The notes beneath the pieces are model-generated. The model was not told the origin of the DNA and did not search any database. It was given only the letters and a program-made list of their open reading frames with translations. A DNA stretch of 64,000 bases from Candidatus Endomicrobiellum trichonymphae (lineage in GTDB: Bacteria > Elusimicrobiota > Endomicrobiia > Endomicrobiales > Endomicrobiaceae): the NCBI RefSeq assembly GCF_002355835.1, contig NZ_AP017459.1, positions 310,001 to 374,000 on the forward strand, written 5' to 3'. The translations under genes were made by a program, and so were the position numbers. Positions 1 to 9,195 of the stretch are shown here, in pieces; position 1 is the stretch's first letter, and every line of letters begins with the position of its first letter.

Positions 1-1
1 C

Positions 2-379
2 CATGAGGAGATAGTTTTAGTTAAAGATATTACTTTTTATTCTCTGTGCGAACATCATTTGCTCCCTTTTTTCGGTAAAATGCACATAGCGTATATACCT
101 AAAAAAGACAGGATAATCGGAGTATCAAAACTTATAAAACTTGTTGAAATTTTTGCAAATAGACTCCAGCTTCAGGAAAGACTTACAAAACAGCTTGCAG
201 ATATAGTAATGAAGTTTGTAAAGCCGCATGGAGTTATGGTAGTTGTTGAAGCAGAACATTTGTGTATGACGATGAGAGGCGTAAAAAAAGCAGGTTCAAA
301 AATAATTACTTCCGCCATGCGTGGCATATTTTTGAAAGACGTAAGAACACGCTCAGAAGCGATGTCTCTATTAAGATGA
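2..379 (+). CDS. folE: GTP cyclohydrolase I, 3' part (5' end outside window)
   Basis: GTP cyclohydrolase I converts GTP to dihydroneopterin triphosphate, the first step of folate synthesis. The reading frame is open from base 2 and ends at TGA 377-379, so about the last 125 residues are present. The zinc and catalytic motif [11 protein letters not shown] is visible, followed by [16 protein letters not shown], and the second zinc-binding cysteine lies in CMTMRG. Its neighbour folP works in the same pathway, with about 410 bases of decayed sequence between them. The family assignment is secure from these motifs. The start lies upstream of the window. Confidence 0.95.
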   Translation, partial: HEEIVLVKDITFYSLCEHHLLPFFGKMHIAYIPKKDRIIGVSKLIKLVEIFANRLQLQERLTKQLADIVMKFVKPHGVMVVVEAEHLCMTMRGVKKAGSKIITSAMRGIFLKDVRTRSEAMSLLR

Positions 380-789
380 TAGACAAGTGAAAATAACTGA
401 GATTAACGGCGCTGCAAAAAATTGACATTACTGAATGCAAATCATGCAATAAATAAGGTTTATATATATCACAGCGAAAACGAAATAGACAAAATAAATA
501 TCAATACCGAGATGGTTTGTTAATACGCATATATAAACATTATAGGTAAGATTACTAAGTTTTTCCCATATTTATAGTTATTAAACTAAGCGATAGTATG
601 ATGGTGATTGCTTATTGTATGACTTTTTAAATGCTTTGGTGGCAGAGATGGAACACTGTGGACAAAATAACAAGCAGTCTCTCCATATTTAACAGTGTGT
701 ATAAAACCGTTTATAGCAGTAAGTTGCAAAAAAATCTGTCATTGAGAAGTTGTTTATCTGCTTTGGCAGTCTGTGTGGTGTGTAAATAA
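380..789. other. Gene-free stretch between folE and folP, probable decayed gene
   Basis: No intact reading frame of useful length is seen here. Short open pieces, such as one starting GTG at about 388, are stopped within about a dozen codons. The interval would fit a lost folate gene, but I could not match it to any family. Confidence 0.4.
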
Positions 790-1956
790 ATGATTATAAG
801 AAAAGCAATTGTTAGTAACTTTAATGACGCTTTAAGACTTGTAAAAAACACCGGGAGCAGCAGCGTTGTTAACGAACTTCTTGCAAAAAAAGGAGTTTTC
901 AATGCGATAGTTATTGAAAAAATAGATAATAGAGCAGCAAATATTTTAAAACAGGAAACTATTTCTGTCGGAGCTTCTGTTGCATTAAACGAAAATGTCA
1001 GTAGATTTAAAAAAGGCATATCCAATACAGTTTTATTTGCTACCGTAAATCAAATTGAGAAGTTGATAAAGAAGCTTCGCTTACAACCGTTTAGATTGAA
1101 AGAAATTGCTTTAAAACTTGAAAATATAGTAAACAAAAAAAAAGTTTTCAAATATAGAGAAAGATATATGGATTTGTCAAATCCGGTTGTTATGGGTATT
1201 GTAAATGTAGATCCCAATTCTTTTTCCGGTGACGGACTTACAGATCCTAATGAAGCGCTTAAACAGGCGGTTGAATTTGAAAGGTTTGGTGCGGGAATAA
1301 TAGATATAGGCGCCGAATCTTCAAGACCGGGAACAAAACTTATTGATGCAAAAACAGAAATAAAGAGGCTAATTCCTGCTCTTAAAAGAATAAGGAAAAA
1401 TGTTAAGATTCCCGTTTCGGTAGATACTTATAAGTATGAGACTGTGAAAGCAGCTCTTGATGAAGGCGCGGATATAATAAATGATATTTTTGCTTTAAGG
1501 AAAGGTAGAGAAAGATCAGCAAAGCTTATTGCGGATGCGAAAGCCGGAGTGATACTTATGCATATGAAAGGCATACCTAAAAATATGCAGACATCTCCGG
1601 AATATAAAAACTGTACATCGGAAGTTTACGGATTTCTTGCGCAGCAAAAAGAATATGCAGTTGGTTTTGATATAGAAGAGGAACGTATTGCAGTTGACCC
1701 TGGTCCAGGTTTTGGAAAAACAGTAGAACATAGTGTTGAGTTAATAAAGAATATTGGCGTTTTCTCAACGCTTGGTGCTGTTGTGGGAGCGGTGTCAAGA
1801 AAAAGATTTATAAAAGCGCTTGCAGGTGAAGATAGAACGTCGTTTATTGCTGCAAATTTTCTTGCGGGGTTTTGTGGCGCAGATATTATAAGAGCACACG
1901 ATGTAAAAGAGACAGTAAACGTTTTGAAAATGGCTGAGACTTTTCGGAGAATGTAA
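790..1956 (+). CDS. folP: Dihydropteroate synthase with N-terminal extension
   Basis: Condenses 6-hydroxymethyl-dihydropterin diphosphate with p-aminobenzoate to give dihydropteroate. The 388-residue protein has an extra N-terminal domain of roughly 125 residues and then a full TIM-barrel DHPS domain. Motifs in order: MGIVNVDPNSFS (135-146, with DPN where TPD is usual), IDIGAESSRPG (171-181), SVDT (210-213), ND (231-232), MHMKG (267-271), DPGPGFGK (313-320), SRKRF (346-350) and RAHDV (378-382). Proteins of about 400 residues with this extension occur in several phyla, so it is not a local fusion. The stop TAA and the ATG of cdaA overlap at 1954-1958, which suggests translational coupling. The ribosome site before the ATG is weak. 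Confidence 0.93.
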   Translation: MIIRKAIVSNFNDALRLVKNTGSSSVVNELLAKKGVFNAIVIEKIDNRAANILKQETISVGASVALNENVSRFKKGISNTVLFATVNQIEKLIKKLRLQPFRLKEIALKLENIVNKKKVFKYRERYMDLSNPVVMGIVNVDPNSFSGDGLTDPNEALKQAVEFERFGAGIIDIGAESSRPGTKLIDAKTEIKRLIPALKRIRKNVKIPVSVDTYKYETVKAALDEGADIINDIFALRKGRERSAKLIADAKAGVILMHMKGIPKNMQTSPEYKNCTSEVYGFLAQQKEYAVGFDIEEERIAVDPGPGFGKTVEHSVELIKNIGVFSTLGAVVGAVSRKRFIKALAGEDRTSFIAANFLAGFCGADIIRAHDVKETVNVLKMAETFRRM

Positions 1957-2819
1957 TGGAAACTATGTTAAATATTTACAATACATACATAGTCAACATT
2001 CTTGATATCTTTATACTTGCAATAGTATTTTATAGAGTTGTTCTTATTATAAAAGGAACAATGGCAATACAAATTATTGTTGGTATATTGTTTATTTTAG
2101 GTTTTACAATAGTTGCAGAATATGTTTTGTATCTAAGAGTGTTGTCATGGCTTTTAAGTAGGTTATGGGTTACTGCAGTTGTTATCTTTGCCGTAATATT
2201 TCAGACGGAAATCCGTAGTGTTTTAGCTCGGCTTGGCGGGCAACTTTGGGGTTTGAAAGCTAAAGTAAAGGATTCTTATATAATTGAAATTGTCGAAGCT
2301 GTTGAAGATTTAAGTGTGTCTATGTCAGGTGGACTTATAGCAATAGAAAAAGAGATAGGTTTAAAAAACTTTGCAGAAACTGGAATACCTTTGAATGCAG
2401 ATATTTCAAAAGAACTGTTACTTTCAATTTTTAAAAATAAATCGGCTCCTCTGCATGACGGAGCTATAATAATATTTAAGGATAAAATTTCAGCTGCAGG
2501 GTGTTTGCTTCCTTTAAATAACGATGCAGGTGTGGAAATATTAGGCACAAGGCACAGATCGGCACTTGGTTTAAGCGAAGTGACGGATGCAGTTATAATT
2601 GTTGTTTCTGAAGAGACGGGACGGATATCTGTTGCTTATAAAGGGGAATTAAGTTTTAATATATCGTCCGCAGAACTTAGAAAAATAATTAGTATAAACG
2701 GCGAGGCTGAAGTCAAAATGAAGAGATTATATATCAAAATGAGAGAGAATTGGCAGCTTAAATTGCTTGCTTTATGTCTTGCAATTTTTGTCTGGTTATA
2801 TGTGGTTGGATATAAGTGA
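1956..2819 (+). CDS. cdaA: Diadenylate cyclase CdaA, C-terminally fused to a YbbR/CdaR-like membrane anchor
   Basis: Makes the second messenger c-di-AMP from two ATP at the inner face of the membrane. Residues about 14-82 form the three N-terminal membrane helices. The DAC domain follows, with the catalytic motifs LHDGA (166-170) and GTRHRSALG (197-205). From Met255 the frame continues without a stop into KMRENWQLKLLALCLAIFVW, a single hydrophobic segment typical of the very start of YbbR/CdaR proteins. CdaR is normally the next gene, between cdaA and glmM. Here glmM begins one base after the stop, so the YbbR body is gone. Alternatively Met255 (2718) could start a 33-residue YbbR remnant. 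Confidence 0.92.
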   Translation: METMLNIYNTYIVNILDIFILAIVFYRVVLIIKGTMAIQIIVGILFILGFTIVAEYVLYLRVLSWLLSRLWVTAVVIFAVIFQTEIRSVLARLGGQLWGLKAKVKDSYIIEIVEAVEDLSVSMSGGLIAIEKEIGLKNFAETGIPLNADISKELLLSIFKNKSAPLHDGAIIIFKDKISAAGCLLPLNNDAGVEILGTRHRSALGLSEVTDAVIIVVSEETGRISVAYKGELSFNISSAELRKIISINGEAEVKMKRLYIKMRENWQLKLLALCLAIFVWLYVVGYK

Positions 2820-2820
2820 A

Positions 2821-4161
2821 ATGAAATTATTTGGAACTGATGGCATAAGAGGCGATTCATTTAAATTTCCGTTTGATAATATTACTCTTGGGATTATTGG
2901 CAAATCAATAGCCGAAACTTTGGTCAGTAAAAAAGATATCCTAGTTATACGCGATACTAGAGAGTCCGGAAAAAGAATACAAAAAGAATTAGCCAAAGGA
3001 ATTTTAAGTGCGGGGGTAACGCCGGTTTTTGGCGGCATTATGCCTACGCCTGCTGCATCTTTTCTTATGCAGAGCGGAAAATATTCGGCGGCTGTTGTGA
3101 TTTCGGCAAGTCATAATCCGTATATGGATAACGGAATAAAAATTTTTAATTCAAAAGGGCTAAAAATTGGGGATTTTGTAGAAACAGAAATTGAAAAAAA
3201 AGTAAATAAATATCTTGGTTTAAAAGTTGTTGTTTCAGTCAAAAAAATAAAAGTAGTGGAGAATTCTGAACTCTTAAAATTTTACAAAGAGTTTATTGTG
3301 AGAAATTTTACCGGAAGCGATCTCAAAGGGAAAACTATAGTTATAGATTGCGCAAACGGTGCTTCTTATAAATGTGCTCCTTATGTTCTAAGGAAGCTTG
3401 GGGCAAGAGTTATCGCGTTAAATGTTAAGCCAAACGGTAAAAACATAAATTTAAATTGTGGTGCTCTCCAGCCTGAATATGCCGTAAAAATAGTAAAAGA
3501 ACTTAAAGCGTTCTGCGGATTTGCTTTTGACGGTGATGCCGACAGATTAGTGTGTATTGATGAAAACGGTATTGTAAGAGACGGTGATTATTTCCTTGCT
3601 TCGATGGCATGCTGGCTGAAAAGTAAAAAAAATCTTAAAAACAATATTTTAGTTGCTACAGTTATGACAAACATAGGGTTTTTGCAGGCTATGAAAAGAG
3701 AAAAGATTAAAATAGTATCCGCAAAAGTCGGTGACAGATACGTTATATCCGATATGAAAAAATATAAAGCGGTGCTTGGTGGAGAACAGTCGGGACATTT
3801 TATATTTAAAGATATTTTGGCTACAGGCGATGGACTGTTGAGCGCAGTTATGCTTCTTACAGCATTAAGCGACAAAAACAAAACAATGTTGGAATTTATG
3901 AACGTAATTGAAAAATTCCCGCAGGTGTTTATAAACAAAAAAGTTTCTGTGAGAATTCCCGTTGAAAAACTTTCAGAATCTTATAAACTTATTAAAAGTT
4001 ATGAGAGATCTCTCGGTACAGATGGGCGTATACTCGTAAGATATTCAGGCACGGAAAACCTTTTGAGGGTTATGGTTGAGGGAAAAGAGATAAAAGAAAT
4101 TAAAACAATTGCGAAAAATATAGCGGACAGTATTGAAAAAGAGATTAAATATTATGAATGA
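2821..4161 (+). CDS. glmM: Phosphoglucosamine mutase
   Basis: Converts glucosamine 6-phosphate to glucosamine 1-phosphate on the route to UDP-GlcNAc for peptidoglycan. The 446 residues start MKLFGTDGIRG, a normal start for the family, so ATG 2821 is chosen over the in-frame upstream TTG. Motifs: phosphoserine loop ISASHNP with Ser97, metal loop DGDADR (237-242), sugar-binding GEQSGH (321-326), and the phosphate-binding RYSGTENLLRVM near residue 410. It follows cdaA after one base. The cdaA-glmM pairing is common and links c-di-AMP to wall synthesis. GlmS lies about 1.2 kb downstream. Confidence 0.97.
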   Translation: MKLFGTDGIRGDSFKFPFDNITLGIIGKSIAETLVSKKDILVIRDTRESGKRIQKELAKGILSAGVTPVFGGIMPTPAASFLMQSGKYSAAVVISASHNPYMDNGIKIFNSKGLKIGDFVETEIEKKVNKYLGLKVVVSVKKIKVVENSELLKFYKEFIVRNFTGSDLKGKTIVIDCANGASYKCAPYVLRKLGARVIALNVKPNGKNINLNCGALQPEYAVKIVKELKAFCGFAFDGDADRLVCIDENGIVRDGDYFLASMACWLKSKKNLKNNILVATVMTNIGFLQAMKREKIKIVSAKVGDRYVISDMKKYKAVLGGEQSGHFIFKDILATGDGLLSAVMLLTALSDKNKTMLEFMNVIEKFPQVFINKKVSVRIPVEKLSESYKLIKSYERSLGTDGRILVRYSGTENLLRVMVEGKEIKEIKTIAKNIADSIEKEIKYYE

Positions 4162-4665
4162 CGTTTTTTACTTTTTCCTTGTATGGTTTGCGTCTGCCTG
4201 ATAAAACAGACAAAACCGTCGGCAGAGAAAGGTCGGCTATCTCAGTGTTTGGGTATTACAATGTTGCCTTTACTCTGATTTTTCAGTCTTTCCTAAGAGT
4301 CATGTTAAAAAGGACGAAGGGAAACTTATCGAGTATTGATGTCGTTGAGGACAAACGGCAAAGGGAAATAAATACCATAATAGCACGCTATGCGGGCAGG
4401 GGTGAATGTTGTTTATATATAGAGATTTAAAACAGAATGTGGATTGGGATAAAGTATTAAAAAGTGCAAAAAACAGGAGTAAAAGGCGTATATGAGCATA
4501 AAATTGACGAGTGGAGAAAACTTTTTGACGAAGCAGTTAACGAGCTAAATTACCGTATAAGAGTAACATCTTTTCGGGAAAGCGCAGACAACAAAATGTC
4601 GTCTGGCGAGATTTATATCTTAAGAGTTGTTAATGACAGTAGTGGAGGAGGTTATTTCGGATAAA
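4162..4665 (+). pseudogene. Decayed coding remnants between glmM and pdxJ, family not recognised
   Basis: Two modest open frames (4158-4430 and 4464-4664) and a third short one from ATG 4154 cover this interval, but none looks like a complete protein. Several stretches look protein-like, for example FPKSHVKKDEGKLIEY at about 4290 in another frame, and DEWRKLFDEAVNELNYRIRV near 4510. The open stretches alternate between frames, which is what a gene broken by indels looks like. I could not name the family. The last bases hold the AGGAGG (4646-4651) that may serve pdxJ. Confidence 0.35.
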
Positions 4666-5400
4666 ATGGTAAAACTTGGTGTAAATATCGATCATATAGC
4701 AACAATAAGGCAGGCAAGAAAAGAAGATTTTCCTTCTGTAATTAAAGCTGCAGCAATATGCGAAAAAAGCGGAGCAGATGGTATAACCGTGCATTTAAGG
4801 GAAGACAGGAGACATATTCAGGATGAAGACGTTTACGATTTAAGGAAGTCGCTTAAAATAAAACTGAATCTTGAAATGGCTGCGAGCGAAGAAATAGTTA
4901 AAATAGCTTTAGATGTAAAACCGGATTTTGTATGTATGGTTCCAGAAAAGAGGCAGGAACTTACTACAGAAGGCGGTCTTGACGTTAAAGCCCATAAAAG
5001 TAAACTTGCAAGTATTGTTGCAAGGCTTCAAAAAGCGGGAATTATCGTAAGTGTGTTTATTGATGCGAATACGGAGCAGGTGCTGGCGTGCAGCGAGATA
5101 AAAGCCGATTCAATAGAACTTCATACAGGTAAATATGCAAAGTTTTTTAAAGAAAATGGAACGGATTCTTCTGAATTTAAAGAAGAAATGGAAAGACTTT
5201 CTGAAGCATCGCGTAAAGCGGTGAAAAAAGGGCTTATATTAAATGCCGGTCATGGACTGGATTATGATAATGTAGAACGAATCTGCAATATCCCGGGCAT
5301 GAACGAGTTTAATATAGGTTTTTCAATCATTGCAGAATCGGTATTTGCAGGTCTTGAAACGGCTGTCAGAAATATGAAAGAACTTATTAGCAAGGACTGA
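4666..5400 (+). CDS. pdxJ: Pyridoxine 5'-phosphate synthase
   Basis: Closes the ring of vitamin B6 by joining 3-amino-2-oxopropyl phosphate and 1-deoxy-D-xylulose 5-phosphate. The 244-residue product begins MVKLGVNIDHIATIRQAR, the classic PdxJ start, so ATG 4666 is preferred to the upstream in-frame TTG at 4627. Further motifs are GADGITVHLREDRRHI, LNLEMA, FVCMVPEKR, VSVFID and ELHTGKYA. The end carries LNAGHGLDYDNV and FNIGFSIIAESVF, both phosphate-binding regions. A strong AGGAGG sits 14 bases upstream, a little far. Only four bases separate it from glmS. Confidence 0.97.
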   Translation: MVKLGVNIDHIATIRQARKEDFPSVIKAAAICEKSGADGITVHLREDRRHIQDEDVYDLRKSLKIKLNLEMAASEEIVKIALDVKPDFVCMVPEKRQELTTEGGLDVKAHKSKLASIVARLQKAGIIVSVFIDANTEQVLACSEIKADSIELHTGKYAKFFKENGTDSSEFKEEMERLSEASRKAVKKGLILNAGHGLDYDNVERICNIPGMNEFNIGFSIIAESVFAGLETAVRNMKELISKD

Positions 5401-5403
5401 AAT

Positions 5404-7233
5404 ATGTGCGGAATTTTTGGATATATAGGTAAAAAAAATGCTGTAGATATAATATTTAAGGGTTTGGAAAAGCTTGAATACAGAGGATATGATTCCGCCG
5501 GTATTGCTGTTGTTATTGACAAAGAACTGTGTATAAGAAGAAGTGTTGGAAAACTGTGCAATCTTGGGTTAAGCCTTAAAGAGAATCCTATTAGTGCAAA
5601 TATAGGCATAGGGCACACCCGTTGGGCTACACACGGAAGCCCGTCTAAAGAAAACGCTCATCCGCATACGGATACTGCAAAAACTGTTGTTATTGTGCAT
5701 AACGGAATAATAGAAAATTATGTTGAGTTAAAAGCCGAACTCCAAAAAGACGGGTATGAATTTAAATCTGAAACTGATACGGAAGTAATAGCGCATCTTA
5801 TAAAAAAATATTGTAAAGGTAATCTGTTTTGTGCCGTTCAAAAAACCTTAAGCAGAGTCAAAGGTTCTTATGCGCTTGGAATAGTCTCTAAAGACGAGTA
5901 TGACAAAATAATATGCGCAAGAAAAGATGCGTCTCTAATTATAGGCGTCGGTGTCGGTGAGAACTTTATGGCTTCTGATATTCCGGCGCTGCTTCCTTAT
6001 ACGCGCGATATGATTTTTCTTGAAAACGGAGATATTGCAGAAATTACTGCAGAGAAAGTAGTTGTAAAAAACATCAAAGGCGATATAATAAACAGAGAAA
6101 TAAAAAACATACGATGGGATACAGTACAAGCTGAGAAAGACGGCTATAAGCATTTTATGTTAAAAGAGATATTTGAACAACCTCGTACAATCGAAGATAC
6201 TTTTCGTGGAAGAATTTATCCTGATGAAGGAAGAGTTTATATCGAAGAAGTTAAACTTAAAGAAGAATACATTAAAAATATATCAAATATTTATATCGTA
6301 GCTTGCGGAACATCGTATCATTCTGGGCTTGTATCAAAATTTTTATTTGAAAGTTTTGCAAAAATACCGACAGAAGTTGATATCGCTTCCGAGTTCAGAT
6401 ACAGAGATGTTATTTTAGATGAAAAAACTTTAGTTGTGGTTATTTCGCAGTCTGGCGAGACTGCGGATACTTTGGCAGCTTTAAGACTTGCAAAAAGTAA
6501 AGGTTGTCAAACTCTGGCGGTATGTAATGTCGTAGGTTCAAGTATTAGTCGCGAAGCTATGTATGTGATTTATACGCATTGCGGTCCTGAAATAGGAGTT
6601 GCCTCTACAAAAGCTTTTACGGGGCAGGTTACTGCTCTATATGTACTTGCTTTGGATTGGGCATATAAAAGAGAGGCGCTTACAATCAAAGAATTGAAAA
6701 AATATTTAAAAGAGTTATGGGAAATTCCTTTAAAAATCAACGAGTTTTTGAAAAATGCCGAGTCCGTTCATGATATTGCAAAGGTTTTTGCAAATAAAAG
6801 GGATTTTTTATATCTGGGAAGACACATAAATTATCCTGTGGCGTTGGAGGGTGCATTAAAAATTAAAGAAATTTCATATATACACGCTGAAGGCTATGCC
6901 GCCGGCGAGATGAAACACGGACCGATAGCTTTGATTGATAAATCTATGCCGATAGTTGCAATAGTCATTAAAGGCAGAATATATGAAAAAATAATTTCAA
7001 ATATAGAGGAAGCGAAAGCCAGAGGCGGGACTATTATAGCGGTGGCAGATCAATCTGATAAAGAAATTGGAAATAAAAGCAATTATGTGATTTATGTTCC
7101 TGAGACTGATGAGTTTGTGTCGCCGCTTATGACTGTAATTCCGCTGCAACTTTTAGCTTATTACATTTCGCTCATTCTCGGTTGTGATGTAGATCAGCCT
7201 AGAAATCTTGCTAAGTCCGTCACAGTCGAATGA
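5404..7233 (+). CDS. glmS: Glutamine--fructose-6-phosphate aminotransferase (isomerizing)
   Basis: Makes glucosamine 6-phosphate from fructose 6-phosphate and glutamine, the first committed step to UDP-GlcNAc. It is 609 residues long, the normal length. The N-terminal glutaminase domain starts MCGIFGYIG with Cys2 as nucleophile, followed by LEYRGYDSAG and IGHTRWATHG. Two SIS domains follow, with VACGTSYHSG, SQSGETADTLAALR and STKAFTGQV, and the C-terminal end QPRNLAKSVTVE is canonical. It is in line with pdxJ. I saw no glmS ribozyme: only three bases separate it from pdxJ. Confidence 0.98.
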   Translation: MCGIFGYIGKKNAVDIIFKGLEKLEYRGYDSAGIAVVIDKELCIRRSVGKLCNLGLSLKENPISANIGIGHTRWATHGSPSKENAHPHTDTAKTVVIVHNGIIENYVELKAELQKDGYEFKSETDTEVIAHLIKKYCKGNLFCAVQKTLSRVKGSYALGIVSKDEYDKIICARKDASLIIGVGVGENFMASDIPALLPYTRDMIFLENGDIAEITAEKVVVKNIKGDIINREIKNIRWDTVQAEKDGYKHFMLKEIFEQPRTIEDTFRGRIYPDEGRVYIEEVKLKEEYIKNISNIYIVACGTSYHSGLVSKFLFESFAKIPTEVDIASEFRYRDVILDEKTLVVVISQSGETADTLAALRLAKSKGCQTLAVCNVVGSSISREAMYVIYTHCGPEIGVASTKAFTGQVTALYVLALDWAYKREALTIKELKKYLKELWEIPLKINEFLKNAESVHDIAKVFANKRDFLYLGRHINYPVALEGALKIKEISYIHAEGYAAGEMKHGPIALIDKSMPIVAIVIKGRIYEKIISNIEEAKARGGTIIAVADQSDKEIGNKSNYVIYVPETDEFVSPLMTVIPLQLLAYYISLILGCDVDQPRNLAKSVTVE

Positions 7234-7577
7234 TTTTGATTTTTCTTTTTTATCTTTTTTTGAGATTGCGACGCTGAAAAGTATGATGTATCTATCATTT
7301 TGAAAAGGCAAAGCCTTTGAATAATCCAGTTTTTTGTTTGTAATCTGCTGTCAAGTTTTTACCGTTTTATTTATGAGTAATATTAGTTTTTTTCTTAGCG
7401 GTTTAGTAGAATCTGTGAAACAGATATTTTGGTTGTAAAGTCCGACAATAATATAGATTATTAAGCAATGAATATTTGTTAATTTATCATAGGGAAAGAA
7501 AATATTAAAAAAGAAGTTGTAACCGCTGTAAACTTGTTTGCTGTGTTTAACAATGACTGTTGTATTGGGTATGTTAA
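7234..7577. other. Gene-free stretch after glmS, with a short hairpin
   Basis: No gene is recognised in these 344 bases. A perfect 6-bp inverted repeat with a three-base loop (AAAGGC, AAA, GCCTTT at 7304-7318) lies about 70 bases after glmS. It lacks a T-run directly behind it, so it is at best a weak terminator candidate. Confidence 0.35.
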
Positions 7578-7913
7578 ATGAATGTAGGGATTGATATTGA
7601 AGAAGTTGAAAGATTTGTTAAGTATGTAAGAGACAAAAAATTTTTGGAACGTATTTTTGCAAAGGAAGAAATATCTTACTCTATTCCAAGAAAAAATGCT
7701 GCTCAGTATTTGGCGGCGCGTTTTGCGGCAAAGGAAGCCGTTTGGAAAGCGTTAAGCACGAGGAATAAAAAATTTACTATTGCAGATATTTCGGTTAGAA
7801 ATACTAAGGACGGAAAACCTCAGGTCTATATTAAAAATAAAAAATATAAAAGAATAGACATATCGCTGTCGCATACTGATAAGTATGTTGCAGCTGTTGC
7901 GATTGCCTTTTGA
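7578..7913 (+). CDS. acpS: Holo-[acyl-carrier-protein] synthase
   Basis: Transfers 4'-phosphopantetheine from CoA to acyl carrier protein. The 111-residue length is normal for AcpS. Visible motifs are GIDIEEVERF at the start (metal-binding Asp), RFAAKEAVWKAL (metal-binding Glu) and ISLSHTDKYVAAVAIAF at the end. The ATG at 7578 gives the usual MNVGIDIEEVERF start. The nnrD start follows only seven bases after its stop. The acpS-nnrD pairing is seen in many bacteria. Confidence 0.96.
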   Translation: MNVGIDIEEVERFVKYVRDKKFLERIFAKEEISYSIPRKNAAQYLAARFAAKEAVWKALSTRNKKFTIADISVRNTKDGKPQVYIKNKKYKRIDISLSHTDKYVAAVAIAF

Positions 7914-7920
7914 AAATACT

Positions 7921-8775
7921 ATGAAAGAAAAAGAAATTAGAAGTTTTGCTTCAAAATTAAAAAGGAAACCTGACAGTTATAAATATAACTATGGTCATGT
8001 TTTGGTAATAGCAGGTTCTAATACTATGCCCGGTTCCGGCATATTGTGCTGTTTGGGAGCATTGCGCTCTGGATCGGGACTTGTAACTTACGCTGTTAGA
8101 GATAATTTTTTAGATCAGGCATGTGCAATATCAAAACCTGAAGTAATGTTTTTTGTATATAGAACGGCGACGGATATTCTTGATTTTATTAAATCCAGAA
8201 AAGTTACGTCAATTGTAATAGGTCCGGGATTAAAAGCTGATAACAGCGTATTATGCAAATTTATTAAAGAAATTATTTATGCTGTTAACATACCGGTTAT
8301 CTTAGATGCTTCCGGACTTGCCTGCTTTAATGGCATCGCAGGTGAACTTAAAACGACAAATGCTAAGCTTATAATAACGCCGCATTTGGGCGAATTTTCT
8401 AAACTTTTAAATATACAAAGCGCTGTAATAGAAAATGATAGGAAAAAGATAGTTGCAGATTTTGCAGAAGTAAATTCTCTTATTTGCGTTCTAAAAGGCA
8501 GCAATACTTTTGTATCTTGCGGTAAAAAAAATTATAAAAATAATACCGGCACTCCGGCAATGGCAACCGCGGGAAGCGGTGATGTATTGAGCGGAATAAT
8601 ATCTTCTTTTGTAAATGTTACGGATGATGTATTCGAAGCTGTAACATTTGCGGTTTTTATTCATGGACTTGCAGGTGAGATTGCCGAGAAAGATAAAGGT
8701 ATGACGGGCGTTATTGCAAGCGATATTGCGGAAAATATTTGTTATGCAATAAAGCAGATAATGATGAAAAGATAG
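7921..8775 (+). CDS. nnrD: ADP-dependent NAD(P)H-hydrate dehydratase
   Basis: Repairs damaged NADH and NADPH hydrates using ADP. The 284-residue product is the ribokinase-like C-terminal domain of the YjeF family. Motifs are YGHVLVIAGS near the start, GALRSGSGLVTYAV, IVIGPGL, VILDAS, TPHLGEF, VLKGSNT, and the nucleotide-binding ATAGSGDVLSGII. The N-terminal epimerase (NnrE) half found in fused YjeF proteins is absent. ATG 7921 is chosen over an in-frame TTG at 7885 that would overlap acpS. Confidence 0.94.
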   Translation: MKEKEIRSFASKLKRKPDSYKYNYGHVLVIAGSNTMPGSGILCCLGALRSGSGLVTYAVRDNFLDQACAISKPEVMFFVYRTATDILDFIKSRKVTSIVIGPGLKADNSVLCKFIKEIIYAVNIPVILDASGLACFNGIAGELKTTNAKLIITPHLGEFSKLLNIQSAVIENDRKKIVADFAEVNSLICVLKGSNTFVSCGKKNYKNNTGTPAMATAGSGDVLSGIISSFVNVTDDVFEAVTFAVFIHGLAGEIAEKDKGMTGVIASDIAENICYAIKQIMMKR

Positions 8776-9195
8776 ATAAACTTAGATGGATTTTTGTTTA
8801 AAAGACTCCAAGATGGCAAGTTCTCTTTTGTATTTTCCCGAATATTGTTATTGGGTATCCGTTTTTCTGAATATTTTTTGTAGTTAATTATATTGTGAGA
8901 TAGAAATGACTTTAGAGCGTGGAATTATCGAAATAAGAAGACATATACATAAAAATCCTGACTAATAAAAGAAAAAAATTATTTGAAAAGAGTACAAGCT
9001 ATATAATAACATCTCATAGTTTGCTTAAGGTGAACATTATTAAAGGTATCGACATAATTAAATAAAATCGCATTTTATATGAATGCGTGAATTAAAGTTA
9101 TTTTTAAATATGAAAAAGAGTATCGTTAGTTTTTCTTTTTGTCTTTTGTTTACAGATGCATTAAAAATGACTTGTATAAAAGGAGAGGTTTTAGA
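8776..9195 (+). pseudogene. M20-family amidohydrolase relic and cas operon upstream region
   Basis: ATG 8906 opens a 19-codon frame ending EIRRHIHKNPD at TAA 8963-8965. The piece IEIRRHIHKNPD closely resembles the extreme N-terminus of M20-type amidohydrolases (hippurate hydrolase or N-acyl amino acid amidohydrolase type). Nothing recognisable follows the stop, so almost the entire gene has been deleted or decayed. The rest of the 420 bases is AT-rich and must hold the cas promoter. I could not find a convincing -35/-10 pair with normal spacing. The ribosome site AGGAGAGG of cas3 is at 9181-9188. Confidence 0.5.

Noticed and set aside
5401-5403. glmS ribozyme upstream of glmS
   Set aside because: Only three bases separate pdxJ and glmS, so there is no leader to hold the ribozyme.
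9149-9180. Promoter boxes TTTACA and TATAAA before cas3
   Set aside because: The spacing of 20 bases is too long for a confident sigma-70 promoter.
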